Assembly: GCA_041495845.1 (NCBI GenBank)
Contig: JBGQDM010000126.1
Coordinates: 1 to 8,219 of the forward strand
Source of the DNA: JBGQDM01 sp041495845
GTDB taxonomy: Bacteria > Acidobacteriota > Terriglobia > Terriglobales > Acidobacteriaceae
Direction of reading: 5' to 3'
Length of the DNA stretch: 8,219 nucleotides
Shown: one piece after another, positions 1 to 6,760 of the stretch
Layout of the letters: the number at the start of each line of letters is the position of its first letter
Position numbering within the stretch: the first letter of the stretch is position 1
Program-made: the position numbers and the translations under genes
The notes under the pieces: model-generated
Seen by the model: the letters and a program-made list of their open reading frames with translations, nothing else
Told to the model about the DNA's origin: nothing
The model's database searches: none

Positions 1-532
1 CTCGATGGCGCGCCCGCGATCTCCGTTTGCGGTCGCGATCCGGGCATCCAGGATGCATGCCGCCAGCTCCAGGAAGGTTTGTGCTTTGTTGAAAAAAAAG
101 CTGAACTCCAGATCGGCAGGCGTTTGTTGGCGCGCGCTTTCTAGATGCTTACGCTCAACTTCCGCTATCCCGATCTGGCCTTTCGCGGCGGCGGCGGATC
201 CACGGGCGAAATGCCAGAACGCGGTCATCATCGTGAGGGGGATCTACATCGAGATTGATGCATGGACCTAATGCCAACGCGATGCCCCAAAACGGCATCG
301 CCGCTTGGGGATCCAGCTCGGCCGCGCGCCGGAAGGCACGAGCCGCTTCTTCGTGGTTGAAGGCGTACACCAGCGTGAGTCCCTGATCGAAGAAGCGTTG
401 GGCCTCAGAACTCTTCGTCGAGATGAGATGGTGATGCTGACCCAAGCCAGCGATGAGGGCCGACGGCTTTGCCGGGGCGGCCAAGAAACTGAGACCTGCC
501 AGGAGCGAGAAGGCCAATGCCAGAAACTTCAT
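1..532 (-). pseudogene. Internally deleted, frameshifted secreted TPR protein (left end off window)
   Basis: The ATG at 532 opens a signal peptide (MKFLALAFSLLAGLSFLAAP) followed by a TPR-like segment, residues about 38-98, with QRFFDQGLTLVYAFNHEEA, FRRAAELDPQAAMPFWGIA and LGPCINLDVDP. This is typical of the N-terminus of secreted tetratricopeptide proteins of roughly 500-560 residues. In this frame it degenerates after about position 238 into a basic low-complexity tail and stops near 155. A different frame, open from 243 to the window edge, reads TAFWHFARGSAAAAKGQIG, TFLELAACILDARIATANGD and GRAIE, which matches the C-terminal part of the same family. The two ends are therefore joined out of frame, with several hundred middle residues missing; the junction is near 230-243. 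A run of eight A at 92-99 lies inside the C-terminal part but leaves its frame intact. A TTG at 553 is a possible but weaker start. I am confident about both halves and less so that the lesion is biological rather than an assembly error. Confidence 0.75.
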
Positions 533-910
533 CTGCGTTATCCAAGCCGCCAAAGCGACGTTGAGCCGGAGTGACGTCCGTCGGTGTTAGGGCATGCTTA
601 TATCATGAGATGCGTCTCGCGTCTCGCGCCAGCATCGCAAATTCCCTCGGACCGCCTCGACGAATCAAGCGGTTTCTCCCCAACCAACCATCTGTAGTAA
701 GTTGTTGCACGATCTGGTGCTCCGGAGGGGCTATTGTCCATGGCTTCTTCATGCGAGGGTCCGAATTCAAGAAAGGCGCCACGGTGCTTCGGAGTCCAGG
801 CCTGGGATCTTGCACGGGGGGAGCAACAGGCTGGCGCAAGGGGTAGCGCTCGACAGAAGATGCCCCTGGCCGACCGCAGTGCGACTGAATCAACCCGCTC
901 AGAAATTCGG
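533..910. other. Intergenic stretch without a convincing gene
   Basis: About 380 bp separate the divergent starts of the TPR remnant and the exported protein at 924. Several short open frames exist on both strands, but none has a good ribosome binding site or a recognisable protein, and they overlap one another. I could not find a clean sigma70-like promoter, a terminator hairpin or an RNA gene here, although the region should contain the promoter for the gene at 924. It may include decayed coding sequence. Confidence 0.5.
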
Positions 911-916
911 AGGAGG
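911..916 (+). promoter_or_regulatory. Strong Shine-Dalgarno that fixes a GTG start
   Basis: AGGAGG lies seven bases before the GTG at 924. The alternative in-frame ATG at 933 would be 16 bases away, which is too far. The reading frame is also open far upstream, to about 702, but nothing there looks like protein, so GTG at 924 is the preferred start. Confidence 0.75.
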
Positions 917-923
917 TAACAGA

Positions 924-1541
924 GTGCGAGAAATGCGGATCGCGGTAATATTCTCGGTCCTATTTTCCATGGCCGCAATCGCCCAACAATCAGCCCCGGT
1001 GCCGCCTCCCAGCCAGCAGATCGCGGCGGCGGTCTTGCCCTTGCCGGCCGTCATGCGGCCGCACGCAACCGTATTGGGCTACGCTGCGGACCGGTCGCTC
1101 GTGACTCTGCGTCAAGGTTCGAACGGGATGGTGTGCACCGCATCTCGTCCCGGCAGCGTCGAGTTCGATGTGCGTTGCTATCACGAATCCTTCATGCCGG
1201 TGGTTCGCAGGCTACGCGATCTGCACGCGCAAGGCGTGCAGCAGGACGAGATCTTTCGCACCATCGACGCGGAAGTAAGAGCCAAGAAGCTGGTGGTTCC
1301 GGACCATCCCACGGCGGGATACCGCATGCTCGGCCCCATGTCCGCCTACCGACCGGCCACCAACACGGTTGGCAGGGGGATCCAGTCGTGGCAATCCGTC
1401 CACTTCCCTTACAAAACCGCTGCAGAAATTGGTTTGCCGGAAGAGGGTCAAGTCACGACCGCCATGCCCTATGTCATGTCCTCTGGTACATTCTGGTCGC
1501 ACGTGATGATCGAGCACGAGGACAAGCCGGGCCGGAAATAG
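924..1541 (+). CDS. Exported conserved hypothetical protein
   Basis: The product has 205 residues. An N-terminal signal peptide (MREMRIAVIFSVLFSMAAIA, residues 1-20) is followed by a Pro/Gln-rich linker (residues 21-35), so the mature protein should be periplasmic or secreted. The body has a short segment of the form LGYAADRSLVTLRQGSNGMVC, then FDVRCYHESFMPVVRRLRDL and, near the C-terminus, MPYVMSSGTFWSHVMI. Two cysteines (C71 and C85) could form a disulfide. I recall a similar arrangement (Asn-Gly followed by Cys, then Cys-Tyr-His-Glu, with a final Gly-Thr-x-Trp-x-His-Val/Ile-Met-Ile) from uncharacterised exported proteins of soil bacteria, but I know of no assigned function. The conserved His, Glu and Trp residues could line a ligand site; that is inference. 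It lies 69 bp upstream of the permease on the same strand, so co-transcription is possible but unproven. Confidence 0.8.
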   Translation: MREMRIAVIFSVLFSMAAIAQQSAPVPPPSQQIAAAVLPLPAVMRPHATVLGYAADRSLVTLRQGSNGMVCTASRPGSVEFDVRCYHESFMPVVRRLRDLHAQGVQQDEIFRTIDAEVRAKKLVVPDHPTAGYRMLGPMSAYRPATNTVGRGIQSWQSVHFPYKTAAEIGLPEEGQVTTAMPYVMSSGTFWSHVMIEHEDKPGRK

Positions 1542-1610
1542 GCGCGGATCGTGCCTGGCGTCTTGAGGCGCTGCGCGTGAAGTTAAGCCCAACACGGGCG
1601 CGCGACGGGG

Positions 1611-3050
1611 ATGGTGGCTGCGGCCTCAACCCCGAACCCTGAATGCGGGAGCAAACTTCTGCACAACTTGCCGGCCTCACATCCCCTCCCTCCAGAAGCA
1701 AGCACACGTGGTGGAAAGATCGGGCATCAATCCGGCCACTTGCTGCGCGTTCTCGGGCTCACCTTCGGACTCGCTGTCACTCTGGGAGGCACGATCGGCG
1801 CGGGCATCATGCGCGAACCGGGGGAGATTGCCGCGCGTCTTCCGAGTGCCTGGCTTATCGTTGGAGCCTGGCTGGCGGGTGGGGCTTATTCGCTGCTGGG
1901 GGCCTTCGCGCTGTCAGAGCTGGGCGCCATGGTTCCGCGCTCCGGTGGCCTCTATGTTTTCGCAAAGCGCGCCTTTGGCGATTATGCCGGATTTGTCATC
2001 GGCTGGACTGACTGGCTCAGCCTGGCGGGGAGCACAGCGGCCGTCAGCATTCTGATGGGGGAGTATGCCGCGGATTTGTTCCCACCCCTCGCGAATCATG
2101 CCCCGCTCACCGGTTGCCTGCTTCTGGGGATACTTGCGTTGCTGCAATGGCATGGTATTCGCTGGAGCAGCTGGTTCCAGAACACGACCAGCGCGGTCAC
2201 GGCGTTCGTCTTCTTTGGCCTGATCGCGATGGCGCTCGTGGTCCCACGAACCGCGGTGCTAGCGCAACCGGTACATCCACAGCCGCCTTCGACGGTGCCG
2301 TTCTTCATCGCCTGCGTGCTTGTTCTACAGGCGGTGATTTACACCTACGATGGCTGGTACACCGTGGTCTATTTCGGGGAAGAGGTTCGCAACCCCGGCA
2401 GGGATGTTCCCCGATCCATGATCGGAGGCGTACTCCTGCTCACGGCGATTTATGTCCTGGTGAATGTCGCCTTGCTGCGTGTTCTCGGTGTATCGGGCGT
2501 CGCCGGAGAGAGCTTAGCGGTGGGAGCACTGACCAAACTCTTTTTTGGAGGATATGGAGGCATCGCGGTGCGGGCGCTGATGATCGTCTCCTTGCTCAGC
2601 CTGCTCAATGTGAATCTGATGTGTTCGTCCCGGGTGCTCTTTGCCCTCAGCGAGGACGGTTGGAGTTCCGCCAGCGCCAGACGTGTCAACCAAGGAGGTA
2701 CGCCCAGCGTGGCCTTATTTCTAAGCTGGGTGGCCGCGGTGGTGCTGATTGCCTCCGGCTCCTTCGACCGGGCGATCGCGTTGACCACATTCTTCCTCGT
2801 CGCCAAGTATGCGCTGGCCTACATCGCGGTGTTTTGGCTGCGCAAACGTGAACCGGAGACGGCGCGTCCCTATCGGGCATGGGGCCACCCCTGGACGTCG
2901 GGAGCGGCGGTGGTGGGATCATTGGCTTTCGCGGCAGCAGCAATCGCGGGCGATACCCGCAACAGCCTCTACGCTGTACTTGTGCTTCTGGCCAGCTACC
3001 CGTTGTATCGGTGGGTTTGCCGGTTACGGGCCGGAGCAGAACCCGCGTAG
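1611..3050 (+). CDS. APC-superfamily amino acid / polyamine permease
   Basis: The product is 479 residues and about 12 hydrophobic helices, as usual for inner-membrane amino acid-polyamine-organocation transporters. Helix 1 carries the glycine-rich unwound substrate motif GGTIGAGIM (residues 59-67). Helix 6 and the following loop carry YTYDGWYTVVYFGEE and then VRNPGRDVPRS (residues about 245-269), the family signature; the SGGLYVFAKRAFG stretch at 111-123 is also typical. These features suggest a cation- or exchange-driven transporter of neutral amino acids in the LAT-like branch, but the exact substrate cannot be read from the sequence. The ATG at 1611 is preceded only by GGGG, and about 45 poorly conserved residues precede helix 1. 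A downstream TTG (1668 or 1740) could be the true start, so the N-terminus is uncertain. It is followed by repeats and then ribBA. Confidence 0.88.
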   Translation: MVAAASTPNPECGSKLLHNLPASHPLPPEASTRGGKIGHQSGHLLRVLGLTFGLAVTLGGTIGAGIMREPGEIAARLPSAWLIVGAWLAGGAYSLLGAFALSELGAMVPRSGGLYVFAKRAFGDYAGFVIGWTDWLSLAGSTAAVSILMGEYAADLFPPLANHAPLTGCLLLGILALLQWHGIRWSSWFQNTTSAVTAFVFFGLIAMALVVPRTAVLAQPVHPQPPSTVPFFIACVLVLQAVIYTYDGWYTVVYFGEEVRNPGRDVPRSMIGGVLLLTAIYVLVNVALLRVLGVSGVAGESLAVGALTKLFFGGYGGIAVRALMIVSLLSLLNVNLMCSSRVLFALSEDGWSSASARRVNQGGTPSVALFLSWVAAVVLIASGSFDRAIALTTFFLVAKYALAYIAVFWLRKREPETARPYRAWGHPWTSGAAVVGSLAFAAAAIAGDTRNSLYAVLVLLASYPLYRWVCRLRAGAEPA

Positions 3051-3060
3051 GAAGTCGGGT

Positions 3061-3107
3061 CACGGAGGGACCTTTGGCCACGGATTTCACGGGTGCTCAC
3101 GGATTTT
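3061..3107. repeat. Imperfect 9-10-nt array of CACGG units
   Basis: CACGG occurs at 3061, 3079, 3088 and 3098. The last three form a near-tandem block, CACGGATTT / CACGGGTGCT / CACGGATTT. The array begins ten bases after the permease stop codon. Intergenic CACGGATTT-type arrays are a recurring non-coding class in Acidobacteria, Planctomycetes and Verrucomicrobia as I remember them; that comparison is not verified here. Confidence 0.6.
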
Positions 3108-3122
3108 CTCCGAAACGGAGAA
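3106..3122. other. Perfect 7-bp hairpin, possible weak terminator
   Basis: TTCTCCG and CGGAGAA pair perfectly around an AAA loop, 56 bp after the permease stop. No T-run follows on the plus strand, so it is not a canonical intrinsic terminator. It could stabilise the 3' end of the permease transcript. Confidence 0.35.
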
Positions 3123-3180
3123 GTTCTGGCGTCGGCGAGAGACGAGCTTTCCCCTCTTGGTGGGTGACACTTCCCTCGAC

Positions 3181-3206
3181 TCGCGGGCGAGGGCGCCCGC
3201 GCCACA
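3181..3206. repeat. Hairpin-forming dispersed repeat, copy 1
   Basis: This 26-mer matches 4498-4523 at 24 of 26 positions. Its core, GCGGGCG-AGGG-CGCCCGC (3183-3200), is a 7-bp perfect stem with a four-base loop, extendable to 8 bp with C3182 and G3201. It lies upstream of ribBA. The second copy lies after ribBA in the same orientation. Confidence 0.7.
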
Positions 3207-3231
3207 CCAGCATGGCCACGGCGAATGTTGC

Positions 3232-3237
3232 TAGAAT
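3232..3237 (+). promoter_or_regulatory. Possible -10 box for a leaderless ribBA transcript
   Basis: TAGAAT resembles the TATAAT consensus and ends seven bases before the ATG at 3245, which would put the transcription start at or next to the start codon. There is no Shine-Dalgarno before 3245, which fits leaderless initiation. No good -35 element is visible 16-18 bp upstream, so this is tentative. Confidence 0.3.
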
Positions 3238-3244
3238 TATTCGG

Positions 3245-4402
<1,158 letters not shown>

Positions 4403-4404
4403 AC

Positions 4405-4431
4405 CGCAGAGGGCGCGGAGAACGCCGAGAA
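4405..4431. repeat. Three tandem 9-bp units directly after ribBA
   Basis: CGCAGAGGG, CGCGGAGAA and CGCCGAGAA follow one another exactly, starting two bases after the ribBA stop codon. The purine-rich 9-nt period parallels the CACGG array upstream of ribBA. This looks like a short copy of a common intergenic repeat class rather than coding sequence. Confidence 0.6.
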
Positions 4432-4497
4432 TATCACTGGCTGTATCCTTCGCTTCGGCAGGATCACAATTCTTGGGTGCACGCTGCTGCACACGGC

Positions 4498-4523
4498 TCG
4501 CGGGCGAGGGCGTCCGCCCCACA
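4498..4523. repeat. Hairpin-forming dispersed repeat, copy 2
   Basis: This matches 3181-3206 with two differences. The core stem is GCGGGCG-AGGG-CGTCCGC (4500-4517). The C-to-T change turns a G-C pair into a G-U pair in RNA read from the plus strand, so the hairpin persists. It lies between the convergent ends of ribBA and the zinc-ribbon gene and could help end transcription, although no T-run follows. Confidence 0.7.
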
Positions 4524-4535
4524 ACGGGCCAGGAT

Positions 4536-4799
4536 CTACCAGGGTTTGCGAGCCAGAATTTCGTCTTCGCGGATGAAGAATTGAGCCGGGCACTGGTCGG
4601 AACCACAGATCACAGGGATGAGGCCCGCGGTTTGCTTGCGGGTAATCAGGCCGAGCGTACCGCAGGAAGGGCACGACAGCACACCCCAGTAGGGGTCGTC
4701 CTTTTCGCCGACTTCTCCCGCGTTCTCCAGCACAAACAGGCTTCCCGGCTCCATCTGCTCCGGAATCCACTCGCTGATGATGGTGAGTTCGCCGACCAT
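4536..4799 (-). CDS. Small four-cysteine zinc-ribbon-like protein, function unknown
   Basis: The product has 87 residues. Cys43 and Cys46 form a SCPSCG knuckle, and Cys65 and Cys70 lie in ICGSDQCPAQFF. The arrangement suggests one zinc ribbon (CxxC, 18-residue spacing, CxxxxC). The N-terminal 40 residues are acidic and have no membrane segment or signal peptide, so it should be cytoplasmic. The ATG at 4799 has an excellent Shine-Dalgarno (AGGAGG at 4812-4807, seven bases before it). It starts 17 bp after the stop of the MerR-type gene on the same strand, so the two are probably one transcript. It may bind nucleic acid or act as an accessory protein to the regulator, but nothing in the sequence decides this. 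I do not recognise a named family. Confidence 0.75.
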   Translation of the reverse strand: MVGELTIISEWIPEQMEPGSLFVLENAGEVGEKDDPYWGVLSCPSCGTLGLITRKQTAGLIPVICGSDQCPAQFFIREDEILARKPW

Positions 4800-4806
4800 G
4801 GTTCTG

Positions 4807-4812
4807 CCTCCT
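4807..4812 (-). promoter_or_regulatory. Consensus Shine-Dalgarno of the zinc-ribbon gene
   Basis: Read on the minus strand this is AGGAGG, seven bases before the ATG at 4799, in the 17-bp gap after the regulator. It is the best ribosome binding site on the minus strand of the window and settles the start of this small gene. Confidence 0.7.
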
Positions 4813-4816
4813 GGGA

Positions 4817-5281
4817 TTACGCCCGCTTGCGTGCGCGTTGCCGGCGCACGGCGTTTACCGGGATGCTGCGTTTGCGAATTTCGGCGCGAATCTGCCGCAC
4901 CGCATCCGTAAGACACACACTCAGGATGGGCTGCTTGGCATGCCGCAAAATGTCCACGATTTGCTGCGGGGATTTCTCCAGATAAATGTGAGTGCCGTCG
5001 GTCAGCAGGTGATACTCCGAGTCGGCGGTGACGGTGTGAGCGAGGCGCTTCCCGAATTCGCGTTGCAGCAACTGCATCACCTTGCGCATGCGCTGCAGGG
5101 AAAAGCCCTTGCGCCGGAGTTGGCAGAGTACGGCCACTTCCGCCAGATCGTCGAGCGAGTAGAGGCGGCGATGGCCCTCATGCCGGGGCGCGACAATGCC
5201 CTGCTCGTCCCACCATTGCAACTGGCGGGCGGTGATGCCGGTCAGGGCCATGACGTCGCGCGTGCTGAACTGTTGTTTCAT
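4817..5281 (-). CDS. MerR-family transcriptional regulator
   Basis: The product has 154 residues. Residues 4-70 are a MerR-type winged helix-turn-helix: FSTRDVMALTGITARQLQWW, then DEQGIVAPRHEGHRRLYSLD (the wing, with the Arg-Arg-Leu-Tyr signature), then LRRKGFSLQRMRKVM. Residues 70-154 are not a known effector domain. They contain YHLLTDGTHIYLEKSPQQIV, a likely amphipathic segment around 105-135, and a very basic tail (RRQRARKRA). The cysteine pattern of metal-sensing MerR proteins is absent. The ATG at 5281 was chosen because the HTH starts at residue 4, as usual; a GTG at 5314 would add 11 residues and sit inside repeats of the control region. AAGG seven bases before the ATG is a modest ribosome binding site. 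It probably controls itself and the zinc-ribbon gene 17 bp downstream; other targets are unknown. Confidence 0.88.
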   Translation of the reverse strand: MKQQFSTRDVMALTGITARQLQWWDEQGIVAPRHEGHRRLYSLDDLAEVAVLCQLRRKGFSLQRMRKVMQLLQREFGKRLAHTVTADSEYHLLTDGTHIYLEKSPQQIVDILRHAKQPILSVCLTDAVRQIRAEIRKRSIPVNAVRRQRARKRA

Positions 5282-5291
5282 TTCCTGCCTT

Positions 5292-5334
5292 AAATGTTTC
5301 AAACAAGAACCCACAAAAATGTTTCCGCCATTTT
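5292..5334 (-). promoter_or_regulatory. Candidate operator: inverted and direct repeats before the MerR gene
   Basis: AAAATG (5316-5321) and CATTTT (5329-5334) form an inverted repeat with a 7-bp spacer that overlaps the -10 box. TGTTTCAAACA (5295-5305) is an 11-bp palindrome. GAAACATTT occurs twice as a direct repeat (5317-5325 and 5292-5300 on the minus strand), 25 bp apart. The layout suits autoregulation by a dimeric MerR-type protein, but this is inferred from position only. Confidence 0.45.
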
Positions 5335-5357
5335 AGGCTGGAAGGAGTGAGAGTCAA
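5330..5357 (-). promoter_or_regulatory. Sigma70-like promoter of the MerR / zinc-ribbon pair
   Basis: On the minus strand TTGACT (5357-5352) is followed after 16 bp by TAAAAT (5335-5330). The start of transcription would be near 5323, about 40 bp before the ATG at 5281. The 16-bp spacer is ordinary, not the stretched 19-bp spacer of classic MerR activator targets. Confidence 0.6.
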
Positions 5358-5379
5358 GCGCGGAATGCTGTGGGAAGGG

Positions 5380-5604
5380 TTAACTGGAAGAGTACCGGGA
5401 GGGGCAGCCGCCGCCGACAAAGTGAACAATCTCGAGGCGGTCGCCTTCCTGCAGCGCAGTTGCGGCCCAGCGTTCGCGAGGCACGATGCTGCGATTGAGC
5501 TCCACGGCGACCCGGTCAGGCTTCATGCTTAATTGCGTAATGAGGTCGGCCAGCGTGACCACACTGTCAAGATCCCGCGCTGCGCCGTTGAGCAGAACTT
5601 GCAT
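5380..5604 (-). CDS. thiS: ThiS-like ubiquitin-fold sulfur carrier with C-terminal extension
   Basis: The product has 74 residues. It starts MQVLLNGAARDL and has VAVELNRSIVPRERWAAT and LQEGDRLEIVHFVGGG, close to the usual ThiS length of about 66 and pattern. ThiS carries sulfur as a C-terminal thiocarboxylate for the thiazole ring of thiamine. Canonical ThiS ends in Gly-Gly; here Gly64-Gly66 are followed by CPSRYSSS before the TAA at 5382-5380. A functional carrier would need this tail removed, as known for some relatives cleaved by a JAMM-type protease (QbsE is an example). No thiG, thiF or protease gene lies in the window. It starts 27 bp after the hypothetical gene upstream, so the two may share a transcript. 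There is no clear Shine-Dalgarno before the ATG at 5604. The family is clear; the role is less certain because of the tail and the lack of thi neighbours. Confidence 0.82.
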   Translation of the reverse strand: MQVLLNGAARDLDSVVTLADLITQLSMKPDRVAVELNRSIVPRERWAATALQEGDRLEIVHFVGGGCPSRYSSS

Positions 5605-5631
5605 GGGTGGTGATGTTTCCGCCGATCGGGC

Positions 5632-6216
5632 TTAGCCGACGCGCCGCAACTCGAACTTGCGCGTGGTCGTACGACCCTGATAGTTGGCCTGAATGAGAAC
5701 GGAGGTCTCCGCGAGGAGCGCGTCGTCCATTGGAATTTTCATCTCCACCGTGCCGTCTCCTCCAGTGACGCCCTGGGTGTAAAGCGGATCCTGGTGAGGA
5801 CGGGAGATGCGCGAGGTGAGGCGGGCGCCAGCGGCGGCATCCTGCCCATCCGTCACGCGCAGACTCATGAGCAGTTCCGCCTCCGGATAGGCGTTGTACG
5901 CGTTGACCCACTCCAGATCGAGCGGGCGAACACCCGCCAGCGCTCCCGGTTCCAGTTGGTCAAGGGCGCTTTTCATGCTGTCGCTGCGGATGGCTTCGAG
6001 GACGATGCGATGCTGGTCGCGGAGCAGTTGTTCAATCTGGGTGTCGCCGAAACCCTGTTCGCCGAGGCGGCTGGAATAGTTGGAGGTGCGTTTGCCGATG
6101 CAGCGTCCCTGGACAAAGACCTGGGTCTGCAGCAACTGTTCCCCTTGACGTGCCTCGCTCTGCACGTGGTAGACCGTGTCGCCGTGTTTTACGTCGGTAT
6201 TGAAGCCAAAAATCAT
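5632..6216 (-). CDS. Conserved hypothetical protein, likely beta-sandwich C-terminus
   Basis: The product has 194 residues with no signal peptide or membrane helix. The N-terminal part (1-90) begins MIFGFNTDVKHGDTVYHVQS and includes LLQTQVFVQGRCIGKRTSNY and the helical stretch IEQLLRDQHRIVLEAI. I recall this N-terminal pattern as conserved in Acidobacteriota but know no function for it. Residues about 105-194 alternate hydrophobic strands and Gly/Asp turns (LLMSLRVTDG, VEMKIPMDD, SVLIQANYQGRTTTRKFELR), resembling an Ig-like or carboxypeptidase-regulatory-like sandwich. ATG 6216 is preferred. A GTG at 6294 would start inside the divergent nuoA promoter and has its purine-rich stretch directly adjacent, which is too close. 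No clear ribosome binding site precedes 6216, so the start is uncertain. It lies 27 bp upstream of thiS and diverges from the nuo operon. Confidence 0.72.
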   Translation of the reverse strand: MIFGFNTDVKHGDTVYHVQSEARQGEQLLQTQVFVQGRCIGKRTSNYSSRLGEQGFGDTQIEQLLRDQHRIVLEAIRSDSMKSALDQLEPGALAGVRPLDLEWVNAYNAYPEAELLMSLRVTDGQDAAAGARLTSRISRPHQDPLYTQGVTGGDGTVEMKIPMDDALLAETSVLIQANYQGRTTTRKFELRRVG

Positions 6217-6287
6217 TGGTGGCGAGTGCCTGGCGGCCTTCGTTCCTCTTCGGAAAGACAGAATTTGCGGTTTTCCACCCGAATTGC

Positions 6288-6317
6288 TTGACACCCCTCC
6301 GGGCGAAAAAATACTCT
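6288..6317 (+). promoter_or_regulatory. Probable sigma70-like promoter of the nuo operon
   Basis: TTGACA (6288-6293) matches the -35 consensus exactly. TACTCT (6312-6317), 18 bp later, is a weak -10. The start of transcription would be near 6324, about 40 bp before the nuoA ATG at 6365. The Shine-Dalgarno of nuoA is weak (AGG at 6352-6354). Confidence 0.55.
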
Positions 6318-6364
6318 AGAACGTTTGCTGTTGTTGTGTCCTCTGAATTATAGGCGACTCATTT

Positions 6365-6760
6365 ATGCCGGACAATTATTTCGCACGCTACCTCCCCCTG
6401 CTGATGCATTTTCTGGCAGCGTGCGGCGTGGGTGCGGCAATTGTCACCCTTTCCACAATCATCGGCCACCGGCGGCCAACCCGGGCCAAGATGTCGCCCT
6501 ATGAATGCGGCGTAACGCCGGTAGGGGACGCTCGCGGACGCTTTTCCGTGCGTTTTTACCTGGTGGCCATGCTCTTTATTCTGTTCGATGTTGAGGCCGT
6601 ATTCCTCTATCCCTGGGCGGTGGTGTTGCGGGAACTCAAGATGTTCGGGTTCTACGAAATGCTGGTCTACATCGTCATTGTGCTGGTTGGTCTGTTCTAT
6701 ATATGGAAGAAGGGCGTAATCGAGTGGAACCAGACCGCGACGGGCAGGGGTGAGGTTTAG
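6365..6760 (+). CDS. nuoA: NADH-quinone oxidoreductase (complex I) subunit A
   Basis: The product has 131 residues and three membrane helices (about 11-33, 63-85 and 95-115), the normal size and topology of NuoA/ND3 in the inner membrane. The loop after helix 1 has SPYECGVTPVGDARGRF (44-60), with Cys48 at the ND3 switch-loop cysteine, and helix 2 has FYLVAMLFILFDVEAVFLYP with the conserved acidic pair Asp75 and Glu77. NuoA is a membrane subunit next to the quinone channel of the proton-pumping enzyme. The stop codon ends at 6760 and the nuoC ATG begins at 6761. It is the first gene of the operon, behind the promoter at about 6288-6317. Identification is secure. Confidence 0.97.
   Translation: MPDNYFARYLPLLMHFLAACGVGAAIVTLSTIIGHRRPTRAKMSPYECGVTPVGDARGRFSVRFYLVAMLFILFDVEAVFLYPWAVVLRELKMFGFYEMLVYIVIVLVGLFYIWKKGVIEWNQTATGRGEV

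Noticed and set aside
702..923. Upstream extension of the exported protein
   Set aside because: The signal peptide and the AGGAGG site place the start at 924. The extension would put about 74 non-protein-like residues before the signal peptide.
598..978. Minus-strand open frames in the gap before the exported protein (including one from 893 to 603)
   Set aside because: They overlap each other, have no ribosome binding site, run into the strong Shine-Dalgarno of the opposite-strand gene, and give low-complexity Arg/Pro/Ser-rich protein I cannot relate to any family.
3061..3107. CRISPR array
   Set aside because: The units are 9-10 nt with no spacers of 30-40 nt, and there are no cas genes in the window.
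2879..3244. Long N-terminal extension of RibBA reaching into the permease gene
   Set aside because: It reads the permease and the repeats out of frame and has no resemblance to RibBA. The domain starts normally just after 3245.
4817..5281. Antitoxin of a toxin-antitoxin pair formed with the zinc-ribbon gene
   Set aside because: The first gene has a clear MerR winged helix, and the second has no toxin-like features. The gene order and size alone do not support the idea.
5372..5604. ThiS-ThiG fusion as the explanation for the extra ThiS residues
   Set aside because: The extension is only eight residues and is followed by a stop and the promoter of the MerR gene; no ThiG sequence is present.
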